64,000 nucleotides of DNA, from the NCBI GenBank assembly GCA_958009055.1, contig OY253666.1:24001-88000 (forward strand). Direction: 5' to 3'. Every line of letters starts with the position of its first letter. Within the stretch, counting starts at the first letter, position 1. Under the pieces are notes generated by a model. That model was not told the origin of the DNA. It worked only from the letters and a program-made list of their open reading frames with translations, and ran no database searches. This document shows, piece by piece, positions 23,126-32,260 of the stretch. Made by a program: the position numbers and the translations under genes. This DNA comes from Choricystis sp. odSpoLacu1. Taxonomy: Eukaryota > Chlorophyta > Trebouxiophyceae.

Positions 23126-23773
23126 TTACAGGGGCCCTGAAATTCCTTGTTTACGGATCATTAAAAAGTGCATCAGCATGAAAACGGCTGTTGCTAAAGG
23201 AAGAACAAATGTGTGTAAACTGTAGAAACGTGTTAATGTTGATTGACCAACACCGACACCCCCACGAAGTAACTCGACAAGAGGTTCACCAATTACTGGA
23301 ATGGCATCTGGGACACCTGTTACGATTTTAACCGCCCAGTATCCAACTTGGTCCCATGGTAATGAATATCCTGTTACACCGAACGATACTGTACATACGG
23401 CCATGATAACACCTGTTACCCATGTTAATTCACGTGGTTTTTTAAACCCACCAGTTAAGTATACGCGGAACACGTGTAGAATCATCATTAAGACCATCAT
23501 ACTTGCTGACCAACGGTGAATTGAACGAATAAGCCACCCAAAGTTAACCTGCGTCATAATGTAGTTCACAGATTCAAAGGCTTCCGCAACAGTCGGGCGG
23601 TAGTAGAAAGTCATTGCAAATCCTGTTGCAACTTGTACTAAAAAGCACGTAAATGTAATACCACCAATACAGTAAAAAATGTTTACATGTGGTGGCACGT
23701 ATTTACTTGAAACGTCATCAGCGATCGCTGTTAATTCAAGACGTTCGTCAAACCAGTTGTAAATTTTACCCAT
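23126..23773 (-). CDS. petB: Cytochrome b6
   Basis: Cytochrome b6 carries the two b-type haems and the covalently bound c-type haem of the b6f complex. The 215-residue product begins [20 protein letters not shown]. It has four membrane helices with paired haem-ligand histidines ([10 protein letters not shown] and, later, HTFVLPL). The cysteine for the c' haem is present near residue 35 (FYCIGG). The petB-petD operon order is standard and there is no intron. Confidence 0.98.
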   Translation of the reverse strand: MGKIYNWFDERLELTAIADDVSSKYVPPHVNIFYCIGGITFTCFLVQVATGFAMTFYYRPTVAEAFESVNYIMTQVNFGWLIRSIHRWSASMMVLMMILHVFRVYLTGGFKKPRELTWVTGVIMAVCTVSFGVTGYSLPWDQVGYWAVKIVTGVPDAIPVIGEPLVELLRGGVGVGQSTLTRFYSLHTFVLPLATAVFMLMHFLMIRKQGISGPL

Positions 23774-23856
23774 ATGTGTATGAGTCTCCGTAAATTTTCG
23801 TACACAATTAGTCTAACCTTCACTTAATCGGGAAGCGATTTTTATAAGAAGAGCAC

Positions 23857-23944
23857 CGGAAAGAGAGGGAGTCGAACCCTCGGAGGCCGCAAAGACCTCG
23901 CCGGTTTTCAAAACCGGTGCATTAAACCACTCTGCCACCTTCCC
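23857..23944 (-). tRNA. trnS-UGA: tRNA-Ser (UGA)
   Basis: An 88-nt class II tRNA with acceptor GGGAAGG/TCTTTCC, anticodon loop TTTGAAA, a long variable arm and discriminator G. Confidence 0.95.
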
Positions 23945-23988
23945 ATTTTCAATTGTACCACATAAAGGGCTATACATGCAACTTTCAC

Positions 23989-24062
23989 AGCGGATGACGC
24001 GATTCGAACGCGCGACAATTTCGATGGCAACGAAAAGCTCTACCGGGCTGAGCTACATCCGC
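23989..24062 (-). tRNA. trnG-GCC: tRNA-Gly (GCC)
   Basis: A 74-nt cloverleaf with acceptor GCGGATG/CATCCGC, anticodon loop TTGCCAT, T loop TTCGAAT and discriminator T. Confidence 0.95.
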
Positions 24063-24289
24063 GAGAATTCATGAAAAGGAAACCACACTGGCGATTTTTT
24101 CCAGAACCATTTTGTATAGTACCCCAAATACAACATAAACGCAATATCCTTTGAGTCTTGGACTGGTAAAACCATGGCCGGGTGGTTAATGACTATTTTG
24201 TGAGGCCGTAAGACTTTGATCGTCTATCCTTGGGCCGGCCGTTCCGGTAACTTAGCCAAAACAGGCCGGATCACGGAACGGCATCTCGC

Positions 24290-24371
24290 TGCCCTCGGGC
24301 GGACTCGAACCGCCACACCTTACGGCATCAGTGCCTAAAACTGACATGTCTACCAATTTCATCACAAGGGC
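24290..24371 (-). tRNA. trnL-UAG: tRNA-Leu (UAG)
   Basis: An 82-nt class II tRNA with acceptor GCCCTTG/CGAGGGC, D arm with GATGAAATTGGTAGACA, anticodon loop TTTAGGC and discriminator A. It reads CUN codons. Confidence 0.95.
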
Positions 24372-24463
24372 TCAACGTACACACTGACAACGCACCGGTG
24401 AACAAAATAAGAGCGGGGTACTGCGTTTAAGCATACAAAAGCCGCTGTGGTGTGTCAAGGCAC

Positions 24464-24510
24464 GCTGCACTGTACGTGAAGTGCCCCTCGCGACTCACGT
24501 ACAGTGCAGC
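24464..24510. terminator. 16-bp stem-loop at 3' end of psaC
   Basis: GCTGCACTGTACGTGA (24464-24479) and its complement (24495-24510) enclose a 15-nt loop, 9 bp past the psaC stop. Confidence 0.65.
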
Positions 24511-24519
24511 ACAGGCCCT

Positions 24520-24771
<252 letters not shown>

Positions 24772-24891
24772 TCACAAGAAACAACAATGTAGTAAGATTC
24801 ACCTGGCAAGCAGGTTGGAGTCACCACGCATTACAGGGTACAAAACTTGCGGCCTAACGTGAATTTTTGCACATACAATTTATATATTTTT

Positions 24892-24900
24892 AGTATATCA
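24892..24900 (-). promoter_or_regulatory. Extended -10-like box upstream of psaC
   Basis: The minus strand reads TGATATACT about 127 bp before the psaC start, which fits TG-N-TATACT. Confidence 0.45.
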
Positions 24901-25041
24901 TATGTGTGAAGGTTAAGGTACGTAGTCCGGCATAATACGCGCATAGAGGGTACACGCCGGACGCGGGCGTATACGTCGTATTGCGAACGCAAACGCAACG
25001 TATACAATCACGGGCATCAGCAAAACTGAAAAGGCACCACA

Positions 25042-25398
25042 TTAACTTCCCACCTTAAACGCATCGACGAAAAAACCAAACAGGGTCCCTAATTTCAGTA
25101 GATTCCACGGGCGCCACGAGAAAAATGGAGTGCGTTCGGTCACGCGGCGCGGTAGTGGTCGGTATGTTTGAAAGCTAATACATTCACACACAACCACAAA
25201 CGCCACAATAATAAAGCCGTCCCACGGAAAAAAGGTCCGCAAAGTGTTTAAAAAAGTCCCAAAAAGGTTCCCTAAAAAGAAGCCACATACGACACAAAAT
25301 AAATGGAAGGGTAAATTTTCGTTGGTGACCTGCAAGCGTGTATTAAATTTCACCCACAGGGAACCGAACGTTGACATAAGTCGAGTTGGTTGAAACAT
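25042..25398 (-). CDS. ycf20: Ycf20 membrane protein
   Basis: The product of 118 residues matches the Ycf20 family by its hydrophobic core FCVVCGFFLGNLFGTFLNT and the following PWDGFIIVAFVVVCEC, then a basic loop and LLKLGTLFGFFVDAFKVG. Two or three membrane segments are predicted. The biochemical role is not established; nuclear homologues in plants and Chlamydomonas are linked to non-photochemical quenching. The start could also be the second ATG (MSTFGSL, 25377). It is monocistronic. Confidence 0.85.
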   Translation of the reverse strand: MFQPTRLMSTFGSLWVKFNTRLQVTNENLPFHLFCVVCGFFLGNLFGTFLNTLRTFFPWDGFIIVAFVVVCECISFQTYRPLPRRVTERTPFFSWRPWNLLKLGTLFGFFVDAFKVGS

Positions 25399-25479
25399 AA
25401 ACTACTGGATAGGGAAATACGCAGTGCTCTCGACTTCGCCTTTCGTCGTTGTCAGTACGCCGGGCTTTGAAAATATATT

Positions 25480-25551
25480 TGCCTGCTACTAGAATCGAAC
25501 TAGTGACATTCCGCGTATGAGACGGATGCTCTACCGCTAAGCTAAGCAGGC
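25480..25551 (-). tRNA. trnM-CAU: tRNA-Met elongator (CAU)
   Basis: A 72-nt class I cloverleaf with acceptor GCCTGCT/AGCAGGC, anticodon loop CTCATAC, T loop TTCGATT and discriminator A. It resembles plastid elongator tRNA-Met. It is distinct from the initiator at 29006 and from the class II CAU tRNA at 13361. Confidence 0.88.
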
Positions 25552-25640
25552 TCAGAGAGGGCGTCTCCCGAATAAAACATAGCGACTTATAAAAGAAAGT
25601 CGCACAATTTACATAAACGTACTCTAAAGGTTTTATGAAT

Positions 25641-25688
25641 TTGTCAAAACAGAGGGTGTTAGTGTACTAACACCCTCTGTTTTGACAA
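25641..25688. terminator. 23-bp stem-loop at 3' end of rbcL
   Basis: Perfect arms 25641-25663 and 25666-25688 with a 2-nt centre (a 4-nt loop in practice). It starts about 100 bp past the rbcL stop. It is one of the longest perfect hairpins in the window and a likely 3'-end stabiliser for the abundant rbcL mRNA. Confidence 0.7.
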
Positions 25689-25788
25689 AGCTTTTTTTGG
25701 AGCTTCAAAAGAAGGGTTAAGGCTTCAAAGAGCACCCAAAACATTCGTCATTTCGTATGTAATACGAGACAAGGAACGGAAAAGAAGA

Positions 25789-27216
25789 TTAAAGAGTATC
25801 GATAGTTTCGAATTCGAATTTAATTTCTTTCCAAACCTCACAAGCAGCAGCAAGTTCAGGAGACCATTTGCAAGCAGCACGAATTACGTCACCACCTTCA
25901 CGAGCTAAGTCACGACCTTCGTTACGAGCTTGAGTACATGCTTCAAGAGCAACACGGTTCGCAGCCGCACCAGGAGCGTTACCCCATGGGTGACCTAATG
26001 TACCACCACCGAATTGAAGACACGCGTCATCACCGAAGATCTCAACTAAAGCTGGCATGTGCCATACGTGGATACCACCAGAAGCAACTGGCATTACACC
26101 TGGAAGAGCAGCCCAGTCTTGAGTAAAGTAAACACCACGTGAACGGTCTTTCTCAACAACGTTGTCACGCATTAAATCTACGAAACCTAATGTTACTTCA
26201 CGTTCACCTTCAAGTTTACCTACTACAGTACCAGAGTGTAAGTGGTCACCACCAGACATACGAAGAGCTTTCGCTAAAACACGGAAGTGGATACCGTGGT
26301 TACGTTGACGGTCAATTACAGCGTGCATCGCACGGTGAATGTGAAGAAGAAGACCATTGTCACGACAGTAGTGAGATAATGATGTGTTTGCTGTGAAACC
26401 ACCAGTAATGTAGTCATGCATAATAATCGGTACACCGAAGTCGCGAGCAGCTTCAGCACGTTTTAACATTTCTTCAGAAGTACCTGAAGTAGCGTTTAAG
26501 TAGTGACCTTTAATCTCACCAGTTTCAGCTTGAGATTTGTAGATAGCCTCAGCTACGAATAAGAAACGGTCTCTCCAACGCATGAATGGTTGTGAAGTAA
26601 CGTTTTCGTCATCTTTTGTGAAGTCAAGACCACCACGTAAACATTCGTAACATGCACGACCGTAGTTTTTAGCTGATAAACCTAATTTAGGTTTGATTGT
26701 ACAACCTAAAAGACCACGACCATATTTGTTTAGTTTGTCACGTTCAACTTGGATACCGTGCGGCGCACCAGCGAAAGTTTTTGCGTATGCTGGCGGGATA
26801 CGTAAATCTTCTAAACGAAGTGCACGTAAAGCTTTGAAACCAAATACGTTACCAACGATTGACGTGAATAATGACGTTACTGAACCTTCTTCAAATAAAT
26901 CAAGAGGGTATGCGACGTACGCGATGTATTGGTTGTCTTCACCTTTAACTGGTTCGATGTCGTAACAACGACCTTTGTAACGGTCTAATGTTGTTAAACC
27001 ATCAGTCCATACAGTTGTCCATGTACCAGTTGATGATTCAGCTGCTACCGCTGCACCACACTCTTCTGGTGGTACACCTGGTTGAGGTGTCATACGGAAT
27101 GCTGCAAGGATGTCAGTGTCTGTTACTTGGTAGTCTGGTGTGTAGTATGTAAGACGGTAGTCTTTTACACCAGCTTTAAACCCAGCACCTGCTTTAGTTT
27201 CTGTTTGTGGAGCCAT
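25789..27216 (-). CDS. rbcL: Rubisco large subunit
   Basis: RbcL is the catalytic subunit of form IB Rubisco (CO2 fixation in the stroma or pyrenoid). The 475-residue product begins [20 protein letters not shown]. Catalytic Lys175 (GCTIKPKLG) and carbamylated Lys201 (GLDFTKDDE) are in place. Loop 6 [11 protein letters not shown] is intact. The length is exactly that of the family and there is no intron. A TATACT box lies about 112 bp upstream and a 23-bp hairpin follows. Confidence 0.99.
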   Translation of the reverse strand: MAPQTETKAGAGFKAGVKDYRLTYYTPDYQVTDTDILAAFRMTPQPGVPPEECGAAVAAESSTGTWTTVWTDGLTTLDRYKGRCYDIEPVKGEDNQYIAYVAYPLDLFEEGSVTSLFTSIVGNVFGFKALRALRLEDLRIPPAYAKTFAGAPHGIQVERDKLNKYGRGLLGCTIKPKLGLSAKNYGRACYECLRGGLDFTKDDENVTSQPFMRWRDRFLFVAEAIYKSQAETGEIKGHYLNATSGTSEEMLKRAEAARDFGVPIIMHDYITGGFTANTSLSHYCRDNGLLLHIHRAMHAVIDRQRNHGIHFRVLAKALRMSGGDHLHSGTVVGKLEGEREVTLGFVDLMRDNVVEKDRSRGVYFTQDWAALPGVMPVASGGIHVWHMPALVEIFGDDACLQFGGGTLGHPWGNAPGAAANRVALEACTQARNEGRDLAREGGDVIRAACKWSPELAAACEVWKEIKFEFETIDTL

Positions 27217-27327
27217 TTGTCACATGAGTATTTAAATATTTGACGATCATACAATCTGCCCGGGTCAAAGCGCATGCTTTGAGTGCGAATAATATCCAGT
27301 ACGGATTATTATTCATCAATTATGTAT

Positions 27328-27333
27328 AGTATA
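27328..27333 (-). promoter_or_regulatory. -10-like box upstream of rbcL
   Basis: The minus strand reads TATACT about 112 bp before the rbcL start in an AT-rich stretch. No strong -35 box is seen. Confidence 0.4.
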
Positions 27334-27425
27334 TATCGGTTTTAAATTAACCTCGAGAACAAAAAATCGACCTACTGTATAACCAGTTTAAAAACCGACC
27401 TGTCACCGAGCAACCATCAACGCGT

Positions 27426-28037
27426 TTATACTTTACGAGAGTAGTACTCAACAATTAATAATTCGTTTAGTGTTAAGCCGACATTTGCACGATCGACAAA
27501 ACGATTTACCGTACCGCGGAAATTCACCGTATCCAAAGTCAAAAATGAGGGAACAGTACGACGAGTTGAGATTGTCTCTAAATTTTGTGTGACTGGGGTA
27601 CATGGTGCTTTTTTTGAGACAATCTCAACTCGATCCGACGGCTTACATTGATAACTTGGGATTGTGGCCTTTTTGTCATTAAGTTGTACGTGACCATGAC
27701 GAACGAGTTGGCGAGCGGCACTCATCGTGGGCGCAAAGCCGAGTCGGAACACAACATTGTCAAGACGCATTTCTAATAATTGAAGCAGAACTTCACCAGT
27801 TGACCCTTTGAGCTTTCGCGCAAACCTTACATACCGAATCAGTTGCGTTTCCGTAATTCCGTAATGAAAACGAATTTTTTGTTTTTCTTGTAAACGCACA
27901 CCATACTGTGAAAGTTTACGGGGCGCCATTCCGTGCTGTCCGGGGCGCGATTGATTCTTTGATGTTTTTGAAGTTAAACCCGGTAATTCGCCAAGACGGC
28001 GAATTACACGTAAACGGGGACCACGATAACGAGACAT
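27426..28037 (-). CDS. rps4: 30S ribosomal protein S4
   Basis: S4 is a primary 16S rRNA-binding protein that starts assembly of the 30S body. The 203-residue product begins [21 protein letters not shown]. It carries the S4 RNA-binding domain near residues 92-150, with [30 protein letters not shown] split across the alpha-L core. The length is normal. It is monocistronic, and rbcL lies downstream. Confidence 0.98.
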   Translation of the reverse strand: MSRYRGPRLRVIRRLGELPGLTSKTSKNQSRPGQHGMAPRKLSQYGVRLQEKQKIRFHYGITETQLIRYVRFARKLKGSTGEVLLQLLEMRLDNVVFRLGFAPTMSAARQLVRHGHVQLNDKKATIPSYQCKPSDRVEIVSKKAPCTPVTQNLETISTRRTVPSFLTLDTVNFRGTVNRFVDRANVGLTLNELLIVEYYSRKV

Positions 28038-28136
28038 AGGGAAATATATAAAAAATATAAGGTAAGAAATGAAGGGTTATACAAACCCTGGCTCGTAACG
28101 TGACTTACAAAAAGAAAACGCACAAGCTTATGGTAA

Positions 28137-28145
28137 TGTATACCA
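28137..28145 (-). promoter_or_regulatory. Extended -10-like box upstream of rps4
   Basis: The minus strand reads TGGTATACA about 100 bp before the rps4 start and just downstream of trnT, one base from TGGTATACT. Confidence 0.45.
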
Positions 28146-28177
28146 TACATTAAAACCTAAGCACAAGAAATCGAAAT

Positions 28178-28250
28178 AGCCTTCTATCGGATTTGAACCG
28201 ATAACGTTTGGTTTACAAAACCAATACTCTACCAATTGAGCTAAGAAGGC
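28178..28250 (-). tRNA. trnT-UGU: tRNA-Thr (UGU)
   Basis: A 73-nt cloverleaf with acceptor GCCTTCT/AGAAGGC, anticodon loop TTTGTAA, T loop TTCAAAT and discriminator T. Confidence 0.96.
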
Positions 28251-28392
28251 GCATATCTTTATATTTTAAATATACCCGATCAAAGACAGAGATGCAAGTG
28301 GTACCGACAGTGCAAAAAGGCCCTAAGATCCTGCCCGTATCAGCACCTTACGAAGACACCCCGCAAAAACCTCGCCCGAATGTGCCTCAAGA

Positions 28393-28412
28393 TGCTCGAG
28401 GTACCTCGAGCA
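28393..28412. terminator. 20-nt palindrome at 3' end of psaI
   Basis: TGCTCGAGGT followed by its exact complement, 8 bp past the psaI stop. As RNA it forms a tight hairpin of about 8 bp. Confidence 0.55.
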
Positions 28413-28420
28413 TACAAAAA

Positions 28421-28531
28421 TTAAGCAATTTCTTCTTTTTCAATGTATAAAAATAATGACCCCATTGCAAGAGCCGGGAACACGAGGCCAACTAAAGGAA
28501 CTAAAATCGAAGGAAGATACGCAGCTGCCAT
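28421..28531 (-). CDS. psaI: Photosystem I subunit VIII
   Basis: PsaI is a single-helix PSI subunit that helps organise PsaL and trimer or LHC contacts. The 36-residue product begins [20 protein letters not shown] and ends [12 protein letters not shown], the family consensus. It is monocistronic, with TGGTATACT about 103 bp upstream. Confidence 0.97.
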   Translation of the reverse strand: MAAAYLPSILVPLVGLVFPALAMGSLFLYIEKEEIA

Positions 28532-28891
28532 ATAAAATCTCCTACATGCCGAAGTACATTTACGATTTCACACCAGGTATAAAATCTCAGCCCATATGCA
28601 GACTGTGTGCACTTCATATGTGTGTATATGTTTAGTATACCATGAATCCGTAGATTTAATACAAGCCCTACCCTCGTTTTTGGTCGAAACGACCCAGATA
28701 CCCTCTTAAGGAACCGGTAAAAACACATAAGTACGAACGAGGCGCGCCTAGTGAACGACGCAAATATCGCCGCTACGCCTCGTAAAACGCTCAAGAATGG
28801 GCTTTGTGATAAAATCGCGGAATTCAATTAGGGGCGATAAATGCGCATTATACGAGAATGAGGGCATACTTCACAAGGAAGGTAAAACCAT
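28532..28891. other. Spacer trnV-psaI
   Basis: A 360-bp spacer upstream of psaI. The only signal seen is the extended -10 box at 28634-28642. No gene, tRNA or strong hairpin is recognised. Confidence 0.5.
28634..28642 (-). promoter_or_regulatory. Extended -10 box upstream of psaI
   Basis: The minus strand reads TGGTATACT, about 103 bp before the psaI ATG. Confidence 0.5.
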
Positions 28892-28964
28892 TAGGCCCAG
28901 CCGGGTTCGAACCGACGACGTTCTGTTTGTAAGACAGACACTCTACCAACTGAGTTATAGGCCT
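28892..28964 (-). tRNA. trnV-UAC: tRNA-Val (UAC)
   Basis: A 73-nt cloverleaf with acceptor AGGCCTA/TGGGCCT, anticodon loop CTTACAA, T loop TTCGAAC and discriminator A. It has no intron, unlike the land-plant gene. Confidence 0.95.
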
Positions 28965-29005
28965 TCCTAAGAAAAATACACTGAGACGAGAACATAGACT
29001 TCTTT

Positions 29006-29079
29006 TGGCGGGAACAGGATTCGAACCTGTGACCTCAAGATTATGAGCCTTGCGAGCTACCAGGCTGCTCTATCCCGCA
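29006..29079 (-). tRNA. trnfM-CAU: Initiator tRNA-fMet (CAU)
   Basis: A 74-nt cloverleaf with acceptor TGCGGGA/TCCCGCC. The first pair is a T-C mismatch, the bacterial initiator hallmark. The anticodon is CAU (loop CTCATAA) and the D arm has GAGCAG. It lies between trnV and trnE. Confidence 0.93.
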
Positions 29080-29144
29080 ATGGAGGACTCAACGATGATT
29101 GGTCACTCATAAACACAAAAGAGGCGTGTACCCGAGTTAGTGCG

Positions 29145-29217
29145 TACCCCCAGGGGAATTTGAATCCCCGTTTCTTCCGTGAAAGGGAAATGTCCTAGGC
29201 CTCTAGACGATGGGGGC
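29145..29217 (-). tRNA. trnE-UUC: tRNA-Glu (UUC)
   Basis: A 73-nt cloverleaf with acceptor GCCCCCA/TGGGGGT, anticodon loop CTTTCAC, T loop TTCAAAT and discriminator A. In plastids this tRNA also supplies glutamate for tetrapyrrole (chlorophyll) synthesis. Confidence 0.95.
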
Positions 29218-29279
29218 TTGTTTTTGTAGATAGTGTATACGATCTCTATACCGATGTCAACGTTTTGTATGACGCTGAG

Positions 29280-29362
29280 TCGCAACTTTTTGTAGGTATT
29301 CCTGATCGCCGCTCGAACAAGTCACGACGGTATATGCACAGAATACCTACAAAAAGTTGCGA
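29280..29362. terminator. 22-bp inverted repeat at 3' end of rps14
   Basis: Perfect arms at 29280-29301 and 29341-29362 (containing CGCAACTTTTTGTAGGTATTC) are separated by 39 nt. It lies 15 bp past the rps14 stop. Confidence 0.6.
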
Positions 29363-29377
29363 ATTATGGAAAGACTA

Positions 29378-29680
29378 CTACCAACTTGCTTTGGTAACCC
29401 CTGGCAATAGCCCTTCGTGCGCCATTTCACGTAAAACATGACGTGATAAACCAAAAAGTCTAAAAAAGCCTCGCGGTCTACCCGTTACTAAACACCGATT
29501 ATGTAAGCGAACAGCGGCACTGTCTCGGGGAAGCTCTTGAAGTTTCTTAATAAAACCTGCGCGTTCCTCAAGCGTTGGCGCCTCTTGAATTGCTTTTTTC
29601 AAGTGTTTACGTTTATCCGCATATTTTTGAACTAATACTTGGCGCTTATGCTCACGCGCAATCATACTCTTTTTTGCCAT
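29378..29680 (-). CDS. rps14: 30S ribosomal protein S14
   Basis: S14 binds in the head of the 30S subunit. The 100-residue product begins [20 protein letters not shown]. It ends with the family signature [20 protein letters not shown] and [10 protein letters not shown]. It is the long, zinc-free form typical of plastids. It closes the rpl20-rps18-rps14 run, 25 bp after rps18. Confidence 0.97.
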   Translation of the reverse strand: MAKKSMIAREHKRQVLVQKYADKRKHLKKAIQEAPTLEERAGFIKKLQELPRDSAAVRLHNRCLVTGRPRGFFRLFGLSRHVLREMAHEGLLPGVTKASW

Positions 29681-29705
29681 AGAATCAAAACAAACGTAGA
29701 ACGTG

Positions 29706-29978
29706 TTAACCTCGAGTCGGGGTCACACTAATAAATGGTAACAGGCCTGCCATGCGCGCATTTTTAATGGCGGCCGCAATGGCGCGATGCTGTTTTGAAT
29801 TCATCCCAGTGACACGCTTTGGAATAATCTTCCCTTCACTGGTGATCAGTTTGCGTAATAACGCAATATTTTTGTAATCAATCGTCCATTGGCTATATTG
29901 TGGAGTAACCTTCTTTTGAATGATAGCAATGGGACGCTTAAATGCTTTCGGTTTACCCCGACGAGGTGAAAATTTCAT
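29706..29978 (-). CDS. rps18: 30S ribosomal protein S18
   Basis: S18 lies in the 30S platform and pairs with S6. The 90-residue product has the core [18 protein letters not shown] and [19 protein letters not shown], followed by [11 protein letters not shown]. The N-terminus is basic ([16 protein letters not shown]). It is 11 bp downstream of rpl20. Confidence 0.96.
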   Translation of the reverse strand: MKFSPRRGKPKAFKRPIAIIQKKVTPQYSQWTIDYKNIALLRKLITSEGKIIPKRVTGMNSKQHRAIAAAIKNARMAGLLPFISVTPTRG

Positions 29979-29989
29979 ACGACACCAAA

Positions 29990-30346
29990 TTATGATACAT
30001 GGAGACGTGCTTGATCAATTAACTGTTCCAATACAGCCTGGTCGCGAAGCGCAACCTGCGCTAAGATTTTCCGATCAAGCACAATATTTGCCTTTTTTAA
30101 TCCAGCGATAAAGTCGCTGTAATTCAGGCCATAGGTGCGAACTGCCCCATTAATACGCGTGATCCATAAAGCACGGAATTCACGTTTACGATGGTAGCGG
30201 TCACGAGACGCATTCGTCAACGCTTTTATCGCATGCTGATTGGTAGTACGAAAAAGCGTTGACGACGCACCACTGAAGCCTTCCGTTAATTTTAAAATCT
30301 TTTTACGCCGTTTACGGGCGACGTTTCCACGTTTTACTCGAGTCAT
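29990..30346 (-). CDS. rpl20: 50S ribosomal protein L20
   Basis: L20 binds 23S rRNA early in large-subunit assembly. The 118-residue product begins [18 protein letters not shown]. It carries the conserved [12 protein letters not shown] and [14 protein letters not shown] elements. The length is normal. It heads the rpl20-rps18-rps14 run. Confidence 0.97.
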   Translation of the reverse strand: MTRVKRGNVARKRRKKILKLTEGFSGASSTLFRTTNQHAIKALTNASRDRYHRKREFRALWITRINGAVRTYGLNYSDFIAGLKKANIVLDRKILAQVALRDQAVLEQLIDQARLHVS

Positions 30347-30390
30347 AAAAAAGACAGTTAGGTAAAATAAAAAAACCTATGTGCATCAAA

Positions 30391-30443
30391 CTGCGTATAA
30401 CGTCGTCAAAAGCCTAAACGGCTCGACAGGGCGTTATACGCAG
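30391..30443. terminator. 12-bp inverted repeat at 3' end of clpP
   Basis: CTGCGTATAACG (30391-30402) and its complement (30432-30443) lie 31 bp past the clpP stop. Confidence 0.5.
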
Positions 30444-30473
30444 CCGAAAACCCCTCCGTGTAAGCACCCCTTT

Positions 30474-31637
30474 TTAGGCTGTGGTGTTGACCAGATCGTT
30501 CTCTGGAGCCGAATCATCCTCTGGGACAGGCGTCGGCTCATTGTCAGTCATACCTTCTTCTGGTACAGAAGAAGACGACGAAACCACGCCAAACGGGCCC
30601 TTACCAGCACCATTCCCTGAAGAAGCATTCTGGTATTCCGGTGGTAGAGCAAGTGCAAACGGCGCATCATCGCCGCTGTCGTTTAACGATCTAAATGGCT
30701 CGATACGAATAGTGTCACCTTCAAGCACCCACACGTCTGGGGCGAAAAGTCGCACATCTCCGTCGATAATTTCGTCGGACTGAGCCAAGCTACTATCGAC
30801 CGAATCTGGTGATTCAATATCACCAGATTCGGTCGATAGTAATGTTGTGACAACCCCGAAAGGAAGTTCACCCTCCCTTCCAAAGGATCTCCAAGAGCCT
30901 AACCCTGAGTCAGCCGGCTCCGCTAAATTGCGAATCGCTTGTTGCGCTTGCTCCATTGACTGGGCTGAGGCCAACGCTCGGAATTGCTGTGGTGCCGATG
31001 GCTCATTACGTAAGAGTTTTAAAATATCCAAATCAACATTCAGCTCGTTTGATGTTCGAGCCACAAAATCAATCAGACCATACAACCTAGCTTCGTCAGC
31101 AGACATAAACTGATCACGGTCCATGTCCCGGGCAATACGCTCAATGCTTTGTTGAGTGCGGGTTGCATAGATAATTCCAATTTGTTTACGAATTCGATTG
31201 ACTTCACTCGATTCTGATAAAATTTCAGAGGCTTGCCCCTCACTTCCACCCTCAGGTTGGTGGATCATGATACGGCCATTTGGTAATGATAAACGGCGGC
31301 CATACGTCCCACCAGCAAGGACAAACGAGGCCATAGACGACGCCGTTCCCATACAAATGGTAGTGATCCCGCTATGCAAGTATCGCATGATATCATAGAC
31401 CCCAATCCCACAGGTTACAGAACCCCCCAGCGAATTAATGTACATGAAAAACGGCTGACTTGGATCCTCAGCATTTAAGTACAACATTAAGGAAATCAGC
31501 TGATTCGCAACTTCATCACCTAAATCCTGACACAAAAAAAGCATGCGCTCTCGATAAAGGCAGTTATACAGATCAATCCAATCTGCTTCGGCTTCGCCAG
31601 GGAGACGGTACTCAACTTTCGGAACACCAATTGGCAT
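30474..31637 (-). CDS. clpP: ATP-dependent Clp protease proteolytic subunit with long acidic C-terminal tail
   Basis: ClpP1 is the serine-protease core of the stromal Clp complex. The first ~195 residues of 387 match the family (usual length about 200). The catalytic triad is intact: Ser101 (TASSM), His126 (MIHQPEGG) and Asp175 (MDRDQFMS). Residues from about 200 to 387 form an acidic, Ser/Pro/Asp-rich, low-complexity tail with no recognised domain; PFGVV occurs twice (259-263 and 348-352). Codons 266-282 lie in a perfect 22-bp inverted repeat. The frame is open throughout, so the tail is probably translated, but intein-like or processed insertions occur in other algal clpP genes and removal is possible. 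It is intron-free. Confidence 0.93.
   Translation of the reverse strand: MPIGVPKVEYRLPGEAEADWIDLYNCLYRERMLFLCQDLGDEVANQLISLMLYLNAEDPSQPFFMYINSLGGSVTCGIGVYDIMRYLHSGITTICMGTASSMASFVLAGGTYGRRLSLPNGRIMIHQPEGGSEGQASEILSESSEVNRIRKQIGIIYATRTQQSIERIARDMDRDQFMSADEARLYGLIDFVARTSNELNVDLDILKLLRNEPSAPQQFRALASAQSMEQAQQAIRNLAEPADSGLGSWRSFGREGELPFGVVTTLLSTESGDIESPDSVDSSLAQSDEIIDGDVRLFAPDVWVLEGDTIRIEPFRSLNDSGDDAPFALALPPEYQNASSGNGAGKGPFGVVSSSSSVPEEGMTDNEPTPVPEDDSAPENDLVNTTA
30792..30840. repeat. 22-bp inverted repeat inside the clpP reading frame
   Basis: Arms 30792-30813 and 30819-30840 are exact complements with a 5-nt loop TCAAT. They resemble the hairpins found in spacers elsewhere in the window, but here they lie in the coding sequence for the clpP tail. 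Confidence 0.9.
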
Positions 31638-31856
31638 AAACCTACCCTCCTTTGAAGTTTGTATAAAAATGAAAATTACTCATTGGGTCCAACGAGTCTT
31701 CATAGTGTATGAATCTCTGCATATACGTCAGAGATGAGTGAGCACGGGGCCTTATATACACGCGCAGTGTAACACTCGCAAGGGTCGTGATTCGCGGAGA
31801 TCCCGCAAAAAAGGGGAATAGACGACACACATACCCACAATCCCCGTGCACACTTT

Positions 31857-32216
31857 TTAACGGTCGTTGGCGCGCGATTTAAGTCGCGTTGCTTTACCTA
31901 CACGATCACGTAAATAATATAATTTTGCACGACGCACTTTTGCTCGTTTAATAATCTCGATATTCTGAAGGACAGGTGAGTGAATACTAAAAATTCGCTC
32001 AATACCAATACCCTGGAAAATTCGACGAACCGTGATCGTACTGTGCAAACCAGCACGACGCTGTGCAATAACAATTCCTTGGTACGGTTGAACGCGCTGT
32101 TTATTCCCTTCTTGGATATAGACACCAACCTTCACCGTGTCACCAATGCCAATTTGCGGAAGCGTCGTTTTTAAACTTTTTGCTTCAATCGTTTGAAGCA
32201 ATGTATGCAGACTCAT
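31857..32216 (-). CDS. rpl19: 50S ribosomal protein L19
   Basis: L19 lies at the interface of the subunits. The 119-residue product has the family core [20 protein letters not shown] and [21 protein letters not shown]. The basic C-terminus [21 protein letters not shown] is typical. It follows tufA by 44 bp in the rps12-rps7-tufA-rpl19 run. Plastid rpl19 is retained in some chlorophytes only. Confidence 0.95.
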   Translation of the reverse strand: MSLHTLLQTIEAKSLKTTLPQIGIGDTVKVGVYIQEGNKQRVQPYQGIVIAQRRAGLHSTITVRRIFQGIGIERIFSIHSPVLQNIEIIKRAKVRRAKLYYLRDRVGKATRLKSRANDR

Positions 32217-32260
32217 GAAACTCCTCCTTGGTTCGAAACGGGGCTTATAGTTACTGAAAA

